64,000 nt of DNA from Cheiracanthium punctorium (GCA_038373885.1 JAWZYV010013274.1:1860001-1924000); one strand, 5' to 3'. Shown: positions 34,391 through 47,538, counted from the first letter of the stretch. Translations and numbers: made by a program. Notes: generated from the letters alone by a model not told the origin.

Positions 34391-36369
34391 TAAATCAATT
34401 GAGTAAAATAATAATCAAACGGAGTATATTTTTACTCATTTTTTGACTTCAAACAGCCATTCTCCCGACTGAGTAAAATTTGCTCCATTAATCGACAAAA
34501 ATCAATGGAGCGAAAAATTCACAATTTTTGAGCATTATACAACAGCTCCATTTAGGCTAAATAATAATCAAAAAAGAGGAGTGTCTGTCCGTTTTTGATT
34601 AATATAACTGTACTATAGAATGAGCGTTTTTACAAAAATAGTCCTTTTTAAATTAATACATCTGTACTCAATTAAGATTATTATTTTAAGCTAGAAAAAG
34701 GGTGTTTTATGAAAATTTGCTTTTTCTGATTAATAAATTGAATTATTCGTTTTCTTCATTTTTTATTATCAGAGCTGTAATCTATGATTATAATCCCGAA
34801 AAAATAAATTTTAAATCAAGGCAAATACATTCCATATATCTTAATACACTATAAAAAAGTATTTCCTTCAATAAATAGAATATAATTTCACTATAGTCTC
34901 TCGTTATAAAACGAATTCACAGTACAGTCAGAATACAGAAATGCAATCATGGTTAAACCAGCTGTGAGATTTAATTAAAGCAGCAATCAAATTTATTTAC
35001 ATGAAAAAGGTAAAATACTACTTACTCATTTCGAGTGGAGATATCATAACTTCATTTGTTTTACAACAGCTTTTTATAATCCAATCGTAAAAAACTATGT
35101 TATTCAAGTGAAATCTTTGCCTAAAGCATCTCCTCCATATCTAGGCTGAATTTATTTCACAACTCTGAATATGAAAAAGATGCATTTGGTATTCGAATAT
35201 AAAACAAAATTATCACAAGCGAATACACACACAACTAAGCATCCACAACAAAAGGACTTGTCATAAGTGCATCCAGTATCCTCTTCAGAAATTCTTTTAC
35301 TTCATATTTTGATAATGACATGCTTGTCCTTCGATACTCGCGAGGTGACTATGGCAAAGAAACCGTTGAAGAGCGTTGGTCACGTGATAATAATACGATA
35401 CCTATCAGGCTTTTCTTTTCGTGGGGAAGTCAGAATACTCAAATAGACAAGATTTAAGTGAAAAATGGAGTTAAGTAGAATCTAGTGAATCCTGAGCATT
35501 GAGGCGAATTGAGGAGTTTACAAAATATTGTCTTTAATGAGTATTTTTCGGAAATTTTTTGCGTAAAAGGATTTAAATCAGCCGATAAGAAATTTAATTA
35601 ATAAAGGAGTGTTAGTTTTAATCAATAGATTTAAGCGTGCATGTATATTATTCATCTAAAAATAAGAATTATCGAGAACCTCCTGTGAGGTTGGGATTAC
35701 ATGTAAAATATTATGTTGGGTGTACCTTCAAAACGCTTATTGATATATAAATGAAGATTGATGTCTCAAAGATACGGCTCTTGACTGTTTTTCTCGCCGT
35801 TTCTTTCCCTAACAGGTTCCGCGTATTTTTACACAATGAAGTCGGCGAAAGCAGCGAGCAGTCGAAAATGTAGGTTTTTCTGTGGTTCTTCTTTTTCGGG
35901 CGCGCTTGGCGTGGAGTATGTGATATATACGTCACTTCCTTTACCGAGCGTTACTTCCGTCAGAAAAAAAATCTGAGTTACTCCCTAGTCGCGACTGAAG
36001 AAGTTTTACTTCAAAAATATATTACGTTGCACTTATTATTATACTTCATAGGAAAATAATGTCGTTTTTCCGTATGCCAATATTTCGCTCCAGCCAAAAA
36101 AATCGAAGCTAATAATAAGAAATTCAGCATGTAGGCGAGTTTTTTAACATAGGCGCTAGATTAGACAACATTTTTCAAAATTCATAACTTACGGGGAGTA
36201 AGGGGCAAAAGGCTATTTCTACAAATCTCTCACTATCTCAGTACTACCCATAAAATTCTTGCCGTAAAATACACCACTCACAAATACTTGAAAATGAGTT
36301 TCAGAACATTTTTAAATTCACTCACCAATGAGGGCAGACGGCCACCTTGTCCGTTTTTTCACATCTTTC
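34391..36369. other. unassigned sequence, partly CpG-richer
   Basis: The part at about 35330-36000 is richer in CpG (TACTCGCGAGGTGAC, GGGCGCGCTTGGCG), but I see no coding similarity. The motif GAAGAAGTTTTACTTCAA near 35998 is the inverse of one near 32673. Confidence 0.35.
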
Positions 36370-36372
36370 TTG

Positions 36373-36417
36373 AAAAAAAAAAAAAAAAAAAACTGAGAAT
36401 TTTTTTTTTTTTTTTTT
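36373..36417. repeat. A20/T18 inverted homopolymer
   Basis: A20 at 36373-36392, seven bases, then T18 at 36400-36417. It can form an AT hairpin and is prone to length error in assembly. Confidence 0.85.
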
Positions 36418-36448
36418 GGGTTGGGGTGAAATAATACGAGACCTAAGG

Positions 36449-36640
36449 GGAGATGCTTCGGGTGAAGACCTTTTTAAGGGGCTCTAATGCATAAAAAATA
36501 TAAACCAAATAGCTTATCTTCAGATGTATTCACGTTACATCTGGAGCAAACCTCCCAAAACTCCGACCGTTAAATCATCAGAGGCAGAACCCTGGACCAA
36601 CACACTTCAGCCCTGTTTCACTGTTCAGTGTCTTCAATTA
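36449..36640 (-). repeat. tRNA-derived SINE, minus orientation
   Basis: Shares GAAGACCTTTTTAAGGGGCT, TTCACGTTACATCTGGAG and the TTCAGCC...TGTTCAGTG head region with the other SINE copies. Ends are eroded. Confidence 0.6.
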
Positions 36641-36950
36641 CCTATAAAAATTCTTGCTAAAGTGTAACAAATATGAATCCTAAGATTAGGCACAGTTTGT
36701 TGGTAATTAAAAACTTCAAGAAAGTTTGCTTGAATTTAGCGTTTTTTCTTTTTCTTAAGGTGAGATTATTTTCTTGGCGGCTAATATAATATATTCGAGA
36801 ATATATGAAAAGTCACTGCTTCATCAGAAATATCTCGTTTTATTATATGTACTCATCAAGATTTTCTTACACATGCAACAGAATTAAAAAATCCTCTGAT
36901 TTCCAATAACTTCATGCGCACTGCTACCTGCAAAGAGAGGACCCCACCAT

Positions 36951-37157
36951 GGCCGAGTGGATAAGACACTGGACACAGTAGACGGCTGATGTGTGAAAGT
37001 CCCGCCTTCGGGACTATCACTCTAAAGGTCTAGAGTTTTGGTCTATGTCCTCCAGATGTAACGAGAATACGCGTTAGAACCCCTTAAGAAGTCCTCCGAC
37101 CAATGCATCCCCCTTTAGGCAGATGTCCCTCATGTAGGCTTGCCATAACGCAAAAAA
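36951..37157 (+). repeat. tRNA-derived SINE, best-preserved copy
   Basis: Head ACCCCACCATGGCCGAGTGG (A box), then AAGTCCCGCCTTCGGGAC (B-box region), then TCTAGAGTTTTGGTC, TCCAGATGTAACGAGAATAC and GAAGTCCTCCGACCAATGC, and the tail TAGGCTTGCCATAACGCAAA. The A-box sequence resembles tRNA-Ser/Leu type tRNAs. Confidence 0.78.
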
Positions 37158-37189
37158 AGAGAGTACAGCTCATGTTGTGGGATCTGTGA

Positions 37190-37700
37190 CTTAGGGCAAT
37201 AGGTCCGCTCTTCTAGGAGAATTTCCTCTGCAATTTCGGCCATCATCAGGGGATAAGAGAATTTGGTACATGAACATAACTCAGAAACTCGGGAATGGGT
37301 TTAGAGTGGAAATATATGGGTGGTCTACTGCTGGGGCTTATGCAAGAATTTTTTTTAGAGTAGGGGATACGAAATATAGGCATGCATAATTAAGGCCATT
37401 TCTGTTCGATATTAAGATATGGAATCTCACAGTAACTAATGCAGGAATTTCGGAGCATGTATGCATTCCAATACCGTCCTCCGTGCCTACAGCCTTAGTC
37501 TTCAGTAGTAAGCGAGGGTCCGAACTTCCTAGTTTTCGGTTATTAATGACATAGGGTTGCCTCAGTTTTGGTGCACCAAAATTAAATCTTTTTGCTATAG
37601 TACATTTTATACCATTATAGGGACATTTTATCCCTATAATTTCATCAAATATGAAAAGTGAAGGCCATGTTATGCCAGGAAAATTATTTGAAAACTTATT
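37190..37700 (+). pseudogene. possible degenerate protein fragment, unidentified
   Basis: One plus frame has protein-like stretches (for example KRIWYMNITQKLGNG and GFRVEIYGWSTAGAYARIFF near 37250-37370, then DIKIWNLTVTNAG near 37412) with single stops at about 37389, 37551 and 37619. That is fewer stops than expected by chance in AT-rich DNA, but not decisive. I do not recognise the family. The minus strand is also open over 144 codons here; I regard that as less protein-like. Confidence 0.25.
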
Positions 37701-38987
37701 ACAAGTCACCCATTGATAGCACTGCAGTACCGTAAATAATCTATATTTTTCGTTATTCTTTCCCATTTTCAAAAAAATGATGATTTAAAGCTGTCCGAAG
37801 ATTTCCCCCCAAGGTTTTATGAACATATGCAAAATTTCAAATTTGACAGGGCTGCCTTTAGGTCTGAGTCTTTAAGAATCGCTATAACCGAAATTAGTTT
37901 AAGAAGAGACAATGTGAACTAAAGGCTTTCAGACTGTCAATAGGTAACGGCACAAACTTTCGCTTAAGTATCTTCTATCTATACTATTAAAATTTGTGTG
38001 CGTCTGTCTGTCTGTCTGTAACATTATCTCCTCCGAAACGACGGGGAGTGGAGTTTCGAACAAGGTATCCACGGATTCGGAAAATTCCGAGGAAGGTCTT
38101 CCGCTAATTTAAATTTCAAAATTCGAATTATTTTAGGAGATATTGATAAAAAACCCGTCAAAAACGCTGATTTTTGATCTCCGTAATTCCGCAATTGTAA
38201 CCCCTGTAGTCAAAAAAGGGAGAAATAAGGATCGAGGTTGCCATGTTTAGCTATTTTATTAAATTATTTAGGCTCGTGCAGTAAAACTAAAAGAATAATG
38301 ATTTTTTAGATTATTTACAAAGTTATTTTTTAATTAAAATATTGCGCTCAGGTGAAATCAGAGCAGGAATTCATTGTTTTTTATGTGTAAAAGAATAAGG
38401 GATTGAGAGATTTCCGAGGATAATATGTATACTTTGTCGAAAAAAAAATGGCTCATTTGGTGATTTTGAGAAAGTAGTAGGTTCTACCCATTTGCACAGT
38501 TTTGGGCTTGGCGCAAATTACTGAGAGCGTCACGAAATAGTATTTTTAATAACAAGTATAAGTTTTACGGCGCTATACTTCGATTTTTCATATAGAAATA
38601 ATTCAGTTATTAAGGCGATTTTAAACGATCTATAGAATTTTCACCAAATTAAGTAAACTGATTTAAATTAGAGGAATTCCGCCAAATTTCAGAAAATTGA
38701 AATTCTCGCATTTTGTACATGGTAGTTAACGGTGATTAAAACCCGTTATAGTTAATAATTTAAATAACTGCTACTTATCAATAATACGCCTACATTAAAT
38801 TTTGGCGATCGAACCATATAAATGATAGATAACTATTTCCTATTTTGATTGCTGTTAAATTATTGCTTCGAATGATTCCCTGAAAACAAAAAAATCTCAC
38901 AAAATGGTGTATGTTGGCATTTGGCGATCGAAGTCTTGAGTAATAAATAATTGATTCTTATTTGTAAAAAGCAGCGCTACGGAAGTT

Positions 38988-41669
38988 TCTATACTATTAA
39001 AATCTGTGCGCGTCTGTCTGTAACATCATTTCCTCCGAAACGGCTGGGAGTTGAATTTCGATCGAGGTGTCCCCGTTTTCGAAAAATTCCGAGGAAGGTC
39101 TTCCGCTGAAATTTCGAAATTCGAATTAGTTTAGGAGATATTAATTGATAAAAAAAAAACCCGTCAAAATCGCCCATTTTTGCTCTCCGCAATTCTGCGA
39201 TTGTAACTCTGTAGTCAAAAAAGGGAGAAATAAGCATCGAGGTTGCCATGTTTGGCGAATTTATTAAATGATTTACACTCTTGCATTAAAAATAAAGGAA
39301 TAATACTTTTTTTCTGTTTCGAATATTTGCTAGGTTATTTTTTAATTAAAATATCGTCTGCGTGGGAAATCAGACCAGGAATCAATATTTTTCATACGCA
39401 AAAGAAAAAAGATTTGTAAATTTCCGAGACTAAACTGTATAACTTTATAATTTGGCGACAAATAAAATGGCTTAAATGCCGATTTTGAGAAAATAGTTTG
39501 CAGCGGTTTGCACAGTTTTAGGGCTTGGCGCAGTTTACTGCGAGCGTAAAGAAATAGTATTTTTAAAAACAAGTGTAGGTTTTACTAGAATTTAGCCTGA
39601 AATTTTAATTTTCTGTTCAGAAATAATACAGTTATTAAGGCGATTTTAAATGATCTGTCTTCAGAATTTTCATTAAGTTAAATAAATTGATTTAAGTTTA
39701 CGGAAAACCCGCCAAATTTCAGAAAATTAAATTTTTTCATTTGTATTGCTAATTCTATGCCCCGATTGATATGAGTTGGTGTTACGAGCGTATGAATAGA
39801 TAATATTTTTTAATCCCGCCAAACAAGGTGTAATAAAATAGGAAGTCTTTATAAATACGAATGCTGTTTGAGATGAATGAGAATATTTTTTAAACCCAGT
39901 ATGACTAGCTGGTAATGCCTTTAAATTATTGCATTTATTGTCAAGTTTAATGTGTGATTCATTTTGGCTATTTGTCATCGACTGCCGACGTTAATTACGC
40001 CAAAATGGCAGTTCTAGCAAAGTAAACATAAATAAATCATATCATATTCTATTTTTAACACTGCTACAGTTTCCGTAGCAACGAAATCCATTGTTGCCAC
40101 TTAAGTTGTTCAATTTAATAATTAAGTGAAACCACTCATTTCTACAGCTCTAAGATCCAAAAAAGTGAAAACGCATTAAATATGAAACAAATAGAATTTT
40201 AACATACTTACGCATTAAATATGACACAAATAGAATTTTAACATATTTGCGCATTAAAAATAACCGAAGTTTCTTCAGGCAATTCTGCATATTTTTCATT
40301 TTATTTCCTTCGCGTGTGACGTCATTTTCACGTCATTGTCTTCTGTTTTGCTGTCAGATTATGCAGAGAAGCACATTACACGCTAACGTATGTGCTGCTT
40401 CGGCGGACATAAGGAAGCGCTTTTGTCGGGTGCGTATTTGCCTAACCACTCTGTGTGTATAAATTGAAACAATGAAACTTTGTAGGCGGTTTTTTTTTTT
40501 TTGGAACTAGAAAAAGGCAGATTAACGTCGTTAACGTGGAAGAAGCGATATGGAAAACTATTTAATTGGTAGCCGTAATGCGAAATGATAATCGATTATT
40601 CACATGCGCAAAGCACCAAAATTTTGAAAGTATGAAAAGTCAGCAATATGAAATGAAAATCCAAAATAAATCACCAGAGACTATAGGATAAGCATCGTGT
40701 ACGTGAATGATACTGCAATCATGTACATAAGAAAGGCGCTTGCAAGGAATACAAAATATAATATAAAATTAATTGCTCTTTCTTCCCATGGCGTTTGTGG
40801 AATCTTTCCGAATAACGGGATCCGATATGCTTAAAATATTTCATATAAATTACTTATATGTTAAAGTTCTATTTATTTTTTCATATATATTCCAGTTACA
40901 AAACCAGGAGCTCTAGAAACGACTTCAGATTTTGTTTAATATTGAATTTGACACTATGCAATTAATCTATGTTAAAAATAAAATATGAAATTAGTTATTT
41001 ATTTAGTGTGAATTGGCAGTGAGATCAACGTTAGTTTATGTAACAAGTGTGCTACTGTATTAAGAGTTCAGTAAGGGTAATAAGCTTTTCCACTTAAGTT
41101 ACGTCACAAATGTTTTCATTTACGAAAGCGACAAGATCTTCACGGAAACAGGATGCATTTTGGTTTCTGAACGTACAATGTGCATCGATTGTTTCGAGTA
41201 CGTTTTTTAAATTTAGGTAAAATTTAATAAAGTTTAAATTTAATTTTTCAACTTCAAAGTCATCTGCAACATAACTGTGCTAATGCATTGTCCACGCTTT
41301 ACGAAATGCAAGATAAGATAAAATAGTATTCAACATCATGTAATGTTATTCATATGGTATGTATGAATGCTATAAATTAAATCTAAAAAAAGAAGAGAAT
41401 TATATGATGTAGAAATAAGGCATTTTTCGAAAGAGAAAAGTTTCGTCTGCATACCGTAAAGTTCTTACTTTTCTGATCGCCAGTGACAATGACGTAGTTT
41501 TTGTGTCATCATGTCGCAATAGTCTCAAATTTGCACTCATGGAGTCAGCTTTTCGTCAGAATTCCAGCAATTTTTCACTATTAGAGATTCCTATCACTGG
41601 GTTTAATTTGAGTTATATGTGTAAGGAAAATATTCGTCTCCTACCGTGAGGAGAACAGTAAGCAGCTAG
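38988..41669 (+). mobile_element. Helitron type B, copy 1, nested in A1
   Basis: The 5' end is TCTATACTATTAAAATCTGT and the 3' end is CTACCGTGAGGAGAACAGTA then AGCAGCTAG. The flanking A sequence reads ...GGAAGTT before it and TCTTTTACTA... after it, which joins as in copy A3 (TTTCTTTTACTAGAAG), so the insertion is precise. It is about 2.68 kb, non-autonomous, and shares nearly the whole length with B2 (48831-51435). Confidence 0.88.
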
Positions 41670-42508
41670 TCTTTTACTAAAAGCTGTTAGAAAGGCGTAA
41701 TTAATACTGTCTAATACATTTCAATTCGTAAAACAAAAAAATATATGCTGATTCATACTTTAGTACATTTCTTAGCAAATTTGGCGAAAAATATTCAAAT
41801 GTAGTGCAGCTCTGTACGTATTATTAATTGCATTCCACAACTGAGATGAGCCAATGTCACTAGCGCATGCATAGATAATTTTTTTAAATTCCGCCAAACA
41901 GTTTATTGCGAATTAGCTTTAGTGTCAAGTTTAAGTTGTGATTTGAGCTATTTGTCATAGACTGGTGGCGTTAATCACGCCAATATGGCAGTTCTCGCAA
42001 AGGAAACACAGATAACTCATTTCGTGTTCTATTTTTAACATTGCTATAGTTTCCGTAGCAACGGAATTCATTGTTGCCACTTAACTTGTTAAATTTTACA
42101 ATTAAGTGAAACCACTCCTTTCTACATCTTTTAAGACTCGAAAAAGTGAAAAAGTATCAAATGTGAAACAAATAGAACTGTAACAGACTTGCACCTTAAA
42201 AATAATCGAAGTTTTTATGCAATTCTACATACCTTTAATTTTATTTTCTTCGCGTGTGGATGTCATTTTTCACGTCATTTTTGCTGTTTTGCTGGCAGAT
42301 TATCCGGAGCAGCACATAACCTCTAATGCATTTGCTCTTCCGGACATAAGCAAGAGCGTATGTCCGGCGCGTATTTGTGTAACCCCATTGTGTTAATCAG
42401 AATTGTCTGGTGTCCGATTTTTTAGACCATTTTTTTTACCGCAGAGATTCCGATCCTGCAGTATATTGATCACTGATACGTGAAAAAAAAAGATCAATTA
42501 TATGCAAG

Positions 42509-42670
42509 CAGGAGTAGCCAGAAATTTTTCATGGGAATGTTACGACTACTGCAACACACATATGTACACGTGTGTGTGATAAGTGAGCGAAGAATATACA
42601 TTTTGTATGGCAAAAAACTCCGCATGGGAGGTTGTGGTGACTCCCTATCCCCTCTTTAGCTACGCCACGG
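42509..42670. mobile_element. hAT-type MITE inside Helitron A1
   Basis: Left end CAGGAGTAGCCAGAAATTTT and right end TAGCTACGCCACGG; flanks TATGCAAG and TACGCAAG (7 of 8). Same family as 25075-25239, with eroded ends. The same insertion is present in A2 and A3. Confidence 0.82.
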
Positions 42671-42897
42671 TACGCAAGCATAAGTTGTCACGTCATGAAA
42701 AACCGTCGTAGAGGGCAAACACCGAAGTTGTTTTGAGGGTTATACATAATTAAAAATTTTACTTTTAGTAAATTTTATTTTTGATACAGTTCGAATATTT
42801 GGTTTTAATAAATTTCGGCCACCAAGGTAAGATGAAATATTACTAAATACGGCAACCCAGAATTTTCTTAACAATTGAATTTGACACTATGCAACTA

Positions 42898-43228
42898 CAG
42901 TAGATTCCCTATAACCAAGGTAGATACGTTCCGTGTTATAGGAATCCGTGTTGCACGGGTCCTGCGCTTTACTCCACCTGGAGTGCGGACTGCGCGGTGT
43001 AATCGCAGCAAAGCTTAATTTCGCTCCGTAAAAATACAATGATGTTTGGTGTTGCCATTCAAAAGGTATGTTAATTACAGGAGCTAAAGCGTCATAATAT
43101 CAGAACATATGTCTCATTTTACCATGCTGTACAAGTCTCTTTTAACGTGTTACACGAAAACGATCGTCATGTTTTCGCCGTGTTCTAAGAATTCGAGTTG
43201 TGGACCCAAGTTATAAAGGGGTGAACTG
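42898..43228. mobile_element. pogo/Tigger-like MITE inside Helitron A1
   Basis: Left CAGTAGATTCCCTATAAC and right GTTATAAAGGGGTGAACTG are imperfect inverted ends, with TA on both sides. The inner parts pair further (CGTGTTATAGGAATCCGTG with CGTGTTCTAAGAATTCGAG are direct-like blocks). CAGTTGACCC-type ends recall Tigger elements of the pogo group. Confidence 0.7.
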
Positions 43229-43919
43229 TAATCTGTAAAAATTAAATATGAAATGAGTTATTTATTTCGTGCGAATTGACAGTGAGATCAACGTCTGTTT
43301 TATGTAACAAGTGTGATACTGCATTACGAGCTCAATAAGGTTAATAAGCTTTTTCTCAGAAATTACATGACGAACGTTTTCATTTACAAAAGCGACATGA
43401 TTTTCACTGGAGCAGGGTGCATTTTTGGCTTTTTAACGTAAATAATGCATCCATTGTTTCATGTAGGTTTTTTAATTTAGGTAAAATTTAATAAAGTGGT
43501 GTGTAACATAACTGCGCTAATGCATTGTCCACGCTTTGCGAAATGCAAGAAAAAATTGTTGTCAACATCATACAATGTTATTTATGTGGTATATACCATA
43601 TATTAATGCTATAAATTAAACATCACAAAGAGAATTAATTATATGATACAGAAATCAGGCATTTTTCGAAAGAGAAAAGTTTTGTCTGCATACCGTAGAG
43701 TTCTTTCTTTTTTGATCGCCAGTCACATTGACGTAGTTTTTGTGTCACGTTGCAATAGACTAAAATTTGCACACATGACGTCAACTTTTAGTCACGATTC
43801 AAGTATTTTTTTCACGTTTTGAGATTAAGCATTACTGGGTTTAATTTGAATTATATATATATGTGTAAAGAAAATATGCGTTTCCCACCGTGCGGAGAAC
43901 GGGCAAGCAGCTAGTCTTA

Positions 43920-44038
43920 TCTATATAAATAAAATTAGACTTTTGTCTGAACATTTCTTGGAATTCAAAAATTTTGAGATTTCTATCCGTTTCAAGCACC
44001 CGGGAATCCGATGCGACCCTCAAAAAAAAGTTTGTCTG

Positions 44039-44069
<31 letters not shown>

Positions 44070-45547
44070 GTGACGCTTTTTTGTTTAAGCATCACGTAAA
44101 AACGACTGAAGCGAATGATATGAAATTTGGTGTCACGATAGGTGGTCACTCAACTTAAAACATAGGCGTCGAATTTTTAAAAAATCTTGATTAGATTTTC
44201 AGATTTTGCAAAAATCGTTTCAAACTGCGTAAATTCGTGTTCAAAGCATCACGCAAAAACGACTGAAGCGAATGATATGAAATTGGGTGTCATGATAGGT
44301 GGTCACTCAACTTAAAACATAGGCTTCGAACTTTAAAAAAATCTTGATTGGATTTTGAGATTTTGCGAAAATCCTTTCAAACTGCGTAAATTTGTGTTCA
44401 AGCATCACGCAAAAACGACTGAAGCGAATGATATGAAATTGGGTGTCATGATAGGTGGTCACTCAACTTAAAACATAAGCGTCCAATTTAAAAAAAATTC
44501 TGATTGGATTTTGAGATTTTGCGAAAATCCTTTCAAACTACGTAAATTTGTGTTCAAAACGACTGAAGCGAATGATATGAAATTGAGTGACATGATAGGC
44601 GGTCACTGAACTTAAAACATAAGCGTCGAATTAAAAAAAAAATCTTGATTAGATTTTGAAATTTTGCGAAAATCATTTCAAACTGCGTAAATTTGTGTTC
44701 GCACATCACGTAATAACTGCAAAGGTGAAAAAATGATATATGGTGAAATGATAGGTGGTCACTCACCTTAAACTATAAGCATCTAATTAAAAAAAATCCA
44801 TCAGATTTCGAGATTTTGTGAAAATCGTTTAAAACTGAGTGAATCTTTGTTCCCGTATTACGTAATAACGACTAAAGCGAATGACATGAAATTTGGTCAT
44901 ACGATAGATGGTTGCTCAACATAAACTCCAACAGTCCAATTTTTTAAACATTTTTATTAGATTTTGAGATTTTGTGAAAATTCTCTCAAAATACGCTTAT
45001 ATTTCTTCAAACATCACGTAATAACGACTAATACGAATGATACGAAATTGAGTGATATGATAGGTAGTTGCTAATCTTAATTTATAGGCGTTGAGAGAGA
45101 GAGAGAATTCTTAAAATATTTTGCTTACATTTTGAGATTTTTCGAAAATCGTTTTAAAATGCTGAAAATTTGTTCCAGCATCACGAAATAAAGACTGCAG
45201 GGAATGAAACGAATTTGGGTGACAGGATAGGTTGTCACTCAACTTAAATTCTAGGCTTCAAATTTTTCAAAAATGTTGATTAAATTTTGAGGTTTTGCGA
45301 AAATTATTTCAATATGCGTAAATATTCGTTCGCGCATCACATGATTACGACTAAAGCGAATGAAATGATATTACTTAGTTACTCTCTAACCTGTAATATT
45401 TTAACAATACATGAAAATTATAACTTCGCTTTCTTTACTTTGGCAACATACTACATCCATTCTGTGTACTCCTACAATGCTGACAAAAGTTCTTGCTTTT
45501 TGGAAATTTTCATTCACTAACCCGTCGAGGACGGGTACTTCAGCTAG
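43920..45547 (+). mobile_element. non-autonomous Helitron, type H3, copy b
   Basis: The 5' end is TCTATATAAATAAAATTAGA and the 3' end is CCCGTCGAGGACGGG then TACTTCAGCTAG. It lies five bases (TCTTA) after A1 and five bases (TCTTA) before A2. It has the ~157-bp internal units of copy a plus about two more, which accounts for the 338-bp size difference. A CT-type microsatellite (GTCATTCT repeats) lies near the 5' end. Confidence 0.9.
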
Positions 45548-47379
45548 TCTTATCTATACTATTAAAATCTGTGCGCGTGTGTGTGTAGCATCATCTCCTC
45601 CTAAACGGCTGGGAGTTGAGTTTCGAACGAGATATCCACGAATTTGGAAAATTTCGAGAAAGAACCTCCGCTAATTTAAATTTCGAAATTTGAATTAGTT
45701 TACGAGATATTGATAAAAAAAAACCCATCAAAAACGCTAATTTTTGCTCTCCGCATTTCCGTGATTGTAACCCCGTAGTCAAAAAAGTGAGAAATAAGTA
45801 TCGAGGTTGCCATGTTTGGCTATTTTATTAAATTTTTTAGACTCCTGCAGTAAAAATAAAAGAATAATGATTCTTTTCTGTTTAGATTATTTACAAAGTT
45901 ATTTTTTAATTAAAATATTGCGTTCATGTTAAATCAGAGCAGGAATTCAATGTTTTTTATGTGTAAAAGAATAAGGGATTGAGAGATTTCCGAGACTAAT
46001 ATGTATATTTTTTAGTTTGGCGAAATAAAAATGGCTCATTTCGCGATTTTGAGAAAGTAGTAGGTTCTACCGATTTGCACAGTTTTGGGCTTGGCGCAAA
46101 TTACTGAGAGCGTAACGAAATAGTATTTTTAATAACAAGTATAAGTTCTTCGGCGCTATACTTCGATGTTTCATATAGAAATAATGCAGTTATTAAAGCG
46201 ATTTTAAACGATCCATAGAATTTTCACCAAATTAATTAAACTGATTTAAGTTAGAGGAATTCCGCCAAATTTCAGAAAATTGAAATTCTCGCATTTTGTA
46301 AATGGTAGTTAACGGTGATTAAAACCCGTTATAGTTAATAATAATTTAAATAACTGCTACTTATCAATAATAAGCCTGCATTAAATTTTGGCGATGGAAC
46401 CATATAAATGATAGATAACTATTTCCCATTTTGATTGCTGTTAAATCAATGCTTTGAATGATTCCCTGAAAACAAAAAAATCTCGCAAAATGGTGTATGT
46501 TGGCATTTTGGCGATCGAAGTACTAAATAATTGATTCTTATTTGTTAAAGCAGCGCTACGGAAGTTCCTTTTACTAGAAGCTGTTAGAAAGGCGTAATTA
46601 ATACTATCTAATATATTTTTTGTTTTACGAATTGAAATGTTTGTTGATTCCTACTTTAGTACATTTCTTAGCAAAGTTGGCGAAAAATATTCAAATGTAG
46701 TGCAACTCTGTACATATTATTAATTCCATTCCACAACTCAGATGAGCCGATGTCACTAGCGTATGCATAGATTTTTTTTTTTTTTTTTTTAAATTCCGCC
46801 AAACAGAGTATTGCGTATTGCCTTTAGTGTCAAGTTTAATTTGTGGTTTGAGCTATTTGCCATCGACTGGCGGTGTTAATTTCGCCAATATTGCAGTTCT
46901 AGCAAAGTAAACATGAATAACTCATTTCATGTTCTATTCTTAATATTGCTATAGTTTCCGTAGCAACGGAATCCATTGTTGCAACTTAAGTTGTTAAATT
47001 TTACAAGTATGTGAAACCACTCATTTCTACAGCTTTTAAGAATCGAAAAAGTGAAAACGCATCAATTGTGAAACAAATAGAACTGTAACAGACTTGCACC
47101 TTAAAAATAATCGAAGTTTTTATGCAATTCTACATACCTTTAATTTTATTTCCTTCGAGTGTGGATGTCATTTTTTACGTCATTTTTGCTGTTTTGCTGG
47201 CAGATTATCCGGAGCAGCACATACCCTCTAATCTAATGTATTTGCTCCTCCGGAAGCAAGAGCGTATGTCCGGCGCGTATTTGTGTAACCCCATTGTGTT
47301 AATCAGAATTTTCTGGTGTCACATTTTTTAGACCATTTTTTTACCGCGGAGATTCCGATCCTGAAGTATATTGATTAAG

Positions 47380-47538
47380 CAGGAGTAGCCAGAAATTTTT
47401 CATGGGAATGTTACGACTACCGCAACTCACATATATGCACACGTGTGCGATAAGGGAGTGAAGAATATACATTTTGTATGGCAAAAAATTCCGATTGGGG
47501 GGTTGTGACCCCCTATCCCCTCCTTGGTTACGCCACTG
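47380..47538. mobile_element. hAT-type MITE inside Helitron A2
   Basis: Left end CAGGAGTAGCCAGAAATTTT, right end TTGGTTACGCCACTG. Same position as in A1 and A3. Confidence 0.8.

Larger units (their letters stand above)
37978..43914 (+). mobile_element. Helitron type A, copy 1 (contains nested B1)
   Basis: The 5' end is TCTATACTATTAAAATTTGT after a host A. The 3' end is CCACCGTGCGGAGAACGGGC followed by AAGCAGCTAG, then a host T. There are no inverted repeats and no target duplication. Type A sequence is 37978-38987 plus 41670-43914, about 3.26 kb, and the element at 38988-41669 sits inside it. No Rep or helicase frame is present, so it depends on an autonomous partner. It carries a hAT-type MITE and a pogo-like MITE. 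Confidence 0.88.

Noticed and set aside
37338..37772. Minus-strand 144-codon frame
   Set aside because: No recognisable domain, and the opposite strand over the same bases looks more protein-like.
42898..43228. GC-rich palindrome CTCCACCTGGAG as a separate regulatory site
   Set aside because: Part of the interior of the pogo-like MITE in all three Helitron A copies, so it needs no separate explanation.
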